Below are positions 60,149 to 64,000 of a stretch of DNA of 64,000 nt, one piece after another. The notes under the pieces are model-generated. The model was not told the DNA's origin, searched no databases, and saw nothing but the letters and a program-made list of their open reading frames with translations. Source of the DNA: Blepharisma japonicum (lineage: Eukaryota > Ciliophora > Heterotrichea > Heterotrichida > Blepharismidae); contig CATKHK010000044.1 of NCBI GenBank assembly GCA_949751835.1, positions 1 to 64,000 of the forward strand. The letters are read 5' to 3'. Position 1 is the stretch's first letter. The number at the start of each line of letters is the position of its first letter. The position numbers and the translations under genes are program-made.

Positions 60149-60336
60149 TTAACTACAAACAAAAATTGAATTTGTGCTTAGTTTTTAAAAATATATCTAA
60201 TTTTAATTTAGTTTGCACAGGTTATACTTCTATAATTAAGTCTTAAATAGGTAGAGTATCTCTCTCAGTGCGTCAGAGCTTTATAAGTTTCTTAGCTTGT
60301 TAAATTTCTCAATTATATTAGTTGCATATATAAAAT

Positions 60337-61485
60337 ATGGAAGAAGACATCATCTCATTATTAGAAAGTGTCCATCCTGGTGAATCCAAAAAGTTCCCAG
60401 ACCTCGACTCTTTAATTTTGACTTGGAAATACATTTCTGCTTTGCCACCTAATCTACGAAATATTAGATTACTATACAGATTTTTAAAGAAAAAAGACAT
60501 CGAGAAACCAAAAGCGTCACTTTGTATAGTCCATGGCTTTGGAGAACATAGTGGAAGATATATTAATGCAGCTATTCATTTTGCGCTGCTAGGATATGGA
60601 GTACACATGATTGATTTCAGGCATGCAGGATTATCTGGAGGAGCAAGAGCTGGGCATAATCTTTATGAATTGCAAAGCGATATTAATCTGCTTCTTCAAC
60701 AACCTGATCCGACCATTCCTTGCTTTTTGTGGGGGCATAGTATGGGTGGGCTGCTTGTTACAACTGTTTTGATAAATAATCCACAGCTCCCAATTACTGG
60801 AGTCATAATTTCTGCACCCTTTTATGGGTCTTCTAATGCTGATATTAGCAAAGGAAAGGAAATCGCTATGAAACTTGCAACTCCTCTGATAAACCAAGGC
60901 GTTTTTAACGCTTTTATTTGTCCTACAAGTGTAAGCAGAGATGATCTATACATCCGTGCGATGTTTGAAGATAAGAAAATGCTTCCTTTGTTAGGCTCTT
61001 CAATGGCTCTTACTATGATCGAACACTTAAGACCTGTTGTCTCCCAAGCCTCAAAGATGAGGCATCCAGTAATATTTTTGCATGGAAACAAAGATGCTTT
61101 AACTCTCTGTGAAGTGACTCAACAAGTGTATAAAAACTGTGGAAGCAAAGATAAGACAATGGTAGTCCTTGAAGGAGGTTACCATGAACCACATCATGAC
61201 TTAGAAAGAGACGAGTTTTTGAAAAAAATTAGTGATTGGGCAGATCAAAGGCTAAAAGAAGGGAAGGCTTATGGATATGTGGCACAGATAAAGATTGGAT
61301 CAGCTGGATATCAAAAAATGGGAAAACTCTGTAAGGCATTAATTGCGATAGGAGTTTTGATATACTTGGGTATAGCATGGAAAATCAGAATACCAAATAT
61401 GATGGCTTTAATCTTAAAACTAGGCAGTTTTCTGTTAAGATTATTCTGGCCGATAACATTATTATTTAAACAGATAAGGGTTTAA
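60337..61485 (+). CDS. Monoacylglycerol-lipase-like alpha/beta hydrolase with membrane anchor, 382 aa
   Basis: An alpha/beta-hydrolase (Hydrolase_4) domain has the nucleophile elbow GHSMGG (Ser135), acid Asp253 (LHGNKDAL) and His283 (GGYHEPHHD). HGFGEHSGRY is a strong marker of the MAGL/lysophospholipase group. Two hydrophobic helices at about 330-350 and 358-378 form a C-terminal membrane anchor not found in bacterial relatives. It would release fatty acid from monoacylglycerol or lysophospholipid. Stop at 61483-61485; the next gene is convergent, 39 bp away. Confidence 0.85.
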   Translation: MEEDIISLLESVHPGESKKFPDLDSLILTWKYISALPPNLRNIRLLYRFLKKKDIEKPKASLCIVHGFGEHSGRYINAAIHFALLGYGVHMIDFRHAGLSGGARAGHNLYELQSDINLLLQQPDPTIPCFLWGHSMGGLLVTTVLINNPQLPITGVIISAPFYGSSNADISKGKEIAMKLATPLINQGVFNAFICPTSVSRDDLYIRAMFEDKKMLPLLGSSMALTMIEHLRPVVSQASKMRHPVIFLHGNKDALTLCEVTQQVYKNCGSKDKTMVVLEGGYHEPHHDLERDEFLKKISDWADQRLKEGKAYGYVAQIKIGSAGYQKMGKLCKALIAIGVLIYLGIAWKIRIPNMMALILKLGSFLLRLFWPITLLFKQIRV

Positions 61486-61524
61486 GGTATTCATTAGTAT
61501 ATTAAAATTATGTATAAGTGGGTC

Positions 61525-64000
61525 TTATTGGCTTCTCAGCGTTTGTGCTAAAGGTATTCTGGGCGAGAAATGCTGAATGTGAAACTTCCCAAAATCAAAA
61601 TTAAATGCTTTTTCTGAATGTGATCGTGTCGTCACTGCTTTATTTGTAACACTAAATTTGCTTGGTGTATACTTCCCAGATAATTTTGAAAATTTTGGAA
61701 GCTTGCTAGACTTGTTTTTGATTTCAGGAAGAGTCACAAGCTTAAAAGGTATAGCTCCTGCAGCTTGTCTATTTCTTTCTTCAATCGGCGGTAACTCAGT
61801 AAGAGTATCTTTAATAAGCGGCTCTTTCCTAGCAATAGACTGCATAATCAAGTTTGCGATATTCACAATATTCTGAGAATGTGACGGTGTTTTTGTATTT
61901 CCTATAAGTTTAGTAACTGTTTTAAAGAGCAAATTATCTTGCGATATCAGTAATTCTTTTAATTTCGCTTTTCTGTCCTCAGCTTCTGATTTTTCAGCAA
62001 ATTGGAATTTCACAGAAGAAGGAATCATGTGGGATGTCTCGCAACTGAGGTAATTGTAATAATATTTAGCATCTTTGAGATTTTTAAACTCGATTCAAGA
62101 GTTGGAAACCAGATCATAAGCCCTTTCTTTTGGGGTTAATTTTATTAATTCTACAGCTCTGATTTTTCTTTGGTATTGCAAGACAAGGGAAAAATATTTA
62201 TCGCCTGGATGGGCTCCATATGGCCAGCTACAAATCTTGGTGATTGGGATGTTTTTTTCGAAGCCGTCTGGCATAGGAGCAGCTGCTTGCAAATATGCTA
62301 TCCATACTAAGTCGCTTTCAGGGGATGAAAATGGAGATTGGGTTACCTTTATCCCTAATCGCTTAGCTAAAAATAAAATATTAAGTGGCTGGATGTACTT
62401 TGAGCATTCAAATTTAGCAAGAGAGTGCTTTGATGAGAAAGGGTGGCCAATTAAATCTAGATAGTACATGAAATATAATTTCTGAGTTCTCACATCATTT
62501 TCAGCCTTCATGACTTTTTTGCTTTCTGTCTGCGGCTCTCTTTCAATGTTCATTTTCTTTAAATCAAATTTGTTTCTAGAATTCTCCATTTCCTCTTCTT
62601 CGCCTGGTGGCATAAAATGAATTTCTCCATGAGCTGTGACGACTCTGTTAGAAATATCACTTTCGCCTCATTTGTCATCATTGCTTTCATCCTCATTTGG
62701 CAATCATCTATCTCTGTTGTACCTGACTCTCACTAAATCTTGCTCGTTTGTTAGAGAAATTATATTTTTAAACTTATCCAGGGTGGTTGGTCTTGAAGCT
62801 TCTTTAGCTTTATAAGAATATTCTTCAAATAAAGAGGTTTGACGAGCTTGGCTATAAGCAGTACGAACTCCTGATGCTTCAAGAGGAGAATGATCAGGGC
62901 TGTCTCTCTCAGATATCTCAGGCATTGATGTTTTTGGTATCAATAGTCCAAGCTCGCTTCTGCTTGATTCCATCTGGGAGCTCATAGTTCCTGGCTTTGA
63001 ATAATTGCTTGTTTGCTGTCTTGATGATGCATTTTTACTTGTTCTGGATAACTCTTGTGAAAGATCAGACCTTTTTGCAGACTCAGAAGACATTTTTGAA
63101 TTAGATTTTGCTGCTTTATTAGAGCTCTCTGAGCGTAGAGCTAATCTCGATGGGGTATTTCTTAAGTTATGTTCTCTAGAATTAGGCTTAGAGCCCTCAT
63201 TATCAAACCAAAATTTGCTAGATTCCTTTGATGTAGGAAGAGAGCCAAGTATATTGATTTCTTTTAGCGCTCCTAAGTCTTTATTGAATCCTTCCATAAT
63301 AGAAGAAAGATCAGGAGTCTTTTTTTGCCCACTTTCTGGAGTTGGAGCAAAATCTTCGTCCGATAAATTTTCGGAGTCTCTGCCCAGAATTTCAGAAAGG
63401 TCCTCCTGCAATTTTAATGACTGCTCTCCATTTAATATAGATCCTTCAGGGCTTGCTTCTACATTGACTGCTTTTAATAGTTTTTGCCATAGTTTGCTGC
63501 CTTTGCCACTTTTTCTTTTAGGGTCCGCTGTTGGTGATTGGGCTGGGGTTCTATTTTGGCTTGTGTCTTGCTGCGCTTTTTTAGTTTCTGCGTTTTTACC
63601 TCTTCTAACTAAGCCTTTCATATCATTAAAAGACATGCTACTGGAAAGCTTCACACCTTCAATTGATACGGTTCTCAGCATCTCCTCTTGAATTTCTTTT
63701 AGATTTTGGCTTTCTGGTTCTGGCCTGTGGCTGTAAAAGCCTGTTTGTGTTCTAATTGCATCTCTTGCAGGGAACTCTGTAAGAGGCATTGAGCTTGAAG
63801 GAAGAAGAGACCCATCAACACTGCTTTCAGCTCTGCTTTTAAGTTTTCTTGTAGTACTCTGGCCACTGTTACTGCTATAGAGAATTGGTGATTGCCGAGC
63901 ATTGAATTCCATAAGAGTTGGGCTAATTGTTTTCCCCCTCTGCGATTTTCTTACATTGACAGGTGTTTCAGCTTTCTCTTCAACTTTTTTAGTTTCTGAT
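61525..64000 (-). CDS. WW-region (CEP164-type) coiled/disordered protein, 5' end beyond the window, at least 824 aa
   Basis: One frame is open from the right edge to TAA 61525-61527, with TGA-Trp at 62704-62706, 62668-62670 and 62095-62097. The long N-terminal part is Ser/Pro/Lys-rich and disordered. Near the C-terminal third lies LAKRLGIKV...DLVWIAYLQAAAPMPDGFEK, then WIEFKNLKDAKYYYNYLSCE. These match the helix plus WW module found at the CEP164 N-terminus (LGI.P..E..L.WIA...L.APLP; W....YYFN...G.S). The second WW Trp seems lost. The order is unlike animal CEP164, where the module is N-terminal, so the family assignment is tentative. Confidence 0.6.

Noticed and set aside
62237-63691. Plus-strand frames of 75 and 228 codons near the right edge
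   Set aside because: They are antisense to the WW-region gene. Their Leu/Ser/Phe-rich composition is what reverse translation of a Ser/Lys-rich coding strand produces.
1-64000. A bacterial (Mycoplasma-like) or mitochondrial origin, both of which also use TGA for Trp
   Set aside because: Axonemal dynein, WDR7, RFC2, Myb and NF-YC genes and spliceosomal-type micro-introns are nuclear eukaryotic; no operons, rRNA or respiratory-chain clusters are seen.

Overview
The window looks like somatic (macronuclear) DNA of a heterotrich ciliate close to Blepharisma. This is an inference from four things seen in the sequence. (1) TGA is read as tryptophan: it falls at conserved Trp positions in dynein, RFC2, NF-YC, BRCT, Myb and WDR7 homologues, and it joins fragments that share one frame. 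TAA and TAG are the only stops. (2) Nine introns of 15 or 16 nt disrupt otherwise continuous genes. All end in TAG and all but one begin GTAA (one begins GCAA). (3) Ciliary and basal-body genes are present. (4) The DNA is AT-rich with very short spacers. UGA=Trp, UAA/UAG stops and 15-16 nt introns together match what is known of Blepharisma. Stentor has the tiny introns but the standard code.

Layout. 1-5 kb: tail of an unknown gene, a basic protein, a zinc-finger/LRR protein, two small proteins (one FAM136A-like) and a CEP70-like centrosomal protein with two 15-nt introns. 5-16 kb: a C2-like acylated protein, coiled-coil and low-complexity proteins, TECR (very-long-chain enoyl-CoA reductase) and a long LRR protein. 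This part ends in a gene-poor 1.5 kb interval that holds what looks like a decayed gene. 16-31 kb: a coiled-coil zinc-finger protein, then a 4,167-codon intronless inner-arm dynein heavy chain. 31-42 kb: a ribonuclease-kappa-like small membrane protein, WDR7, a Myb factor, a CaMKK/LKB1-like kinase, an Fyv7-like ribosome-biogenesis protein, an SK-type potassium channel and NF-YC. 42-64 kb: a 1,495-aa type I membrane protein, a SPIN90/Dip1-like protein, RFC2, a triple-BRCT protein, a duplicated tetraspan membrane protein, a PDI-like protein and a five-helix membrane protein with a very long tail. It continues with a degenerate hybrid histidine kinase, an aspartic protease, ISCA2, a monoacylglycerol-lipase-like hydrolase and a 5'-truncated protein with a CEP164-style WW region.

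Genes lie on both strands in no functional operon. Several neighbours are separated by only 11-50 bp, and three head-to-head pairs have 17-31 bp between start codons. One neighbourhood may be functionally linked: the RNASEK-like protein and WDR7 both belong to families that associate with the V-ATPase. The least conventional items are the genetic code with micro-introns, a GC-AG 15-nt intron, a membrane histidine-kinase-like protein that has lost its catalytic motifs, and the decayed gene near 15.1-15.7 kb. All function calls rest on remembered family motifs and no database search was run.
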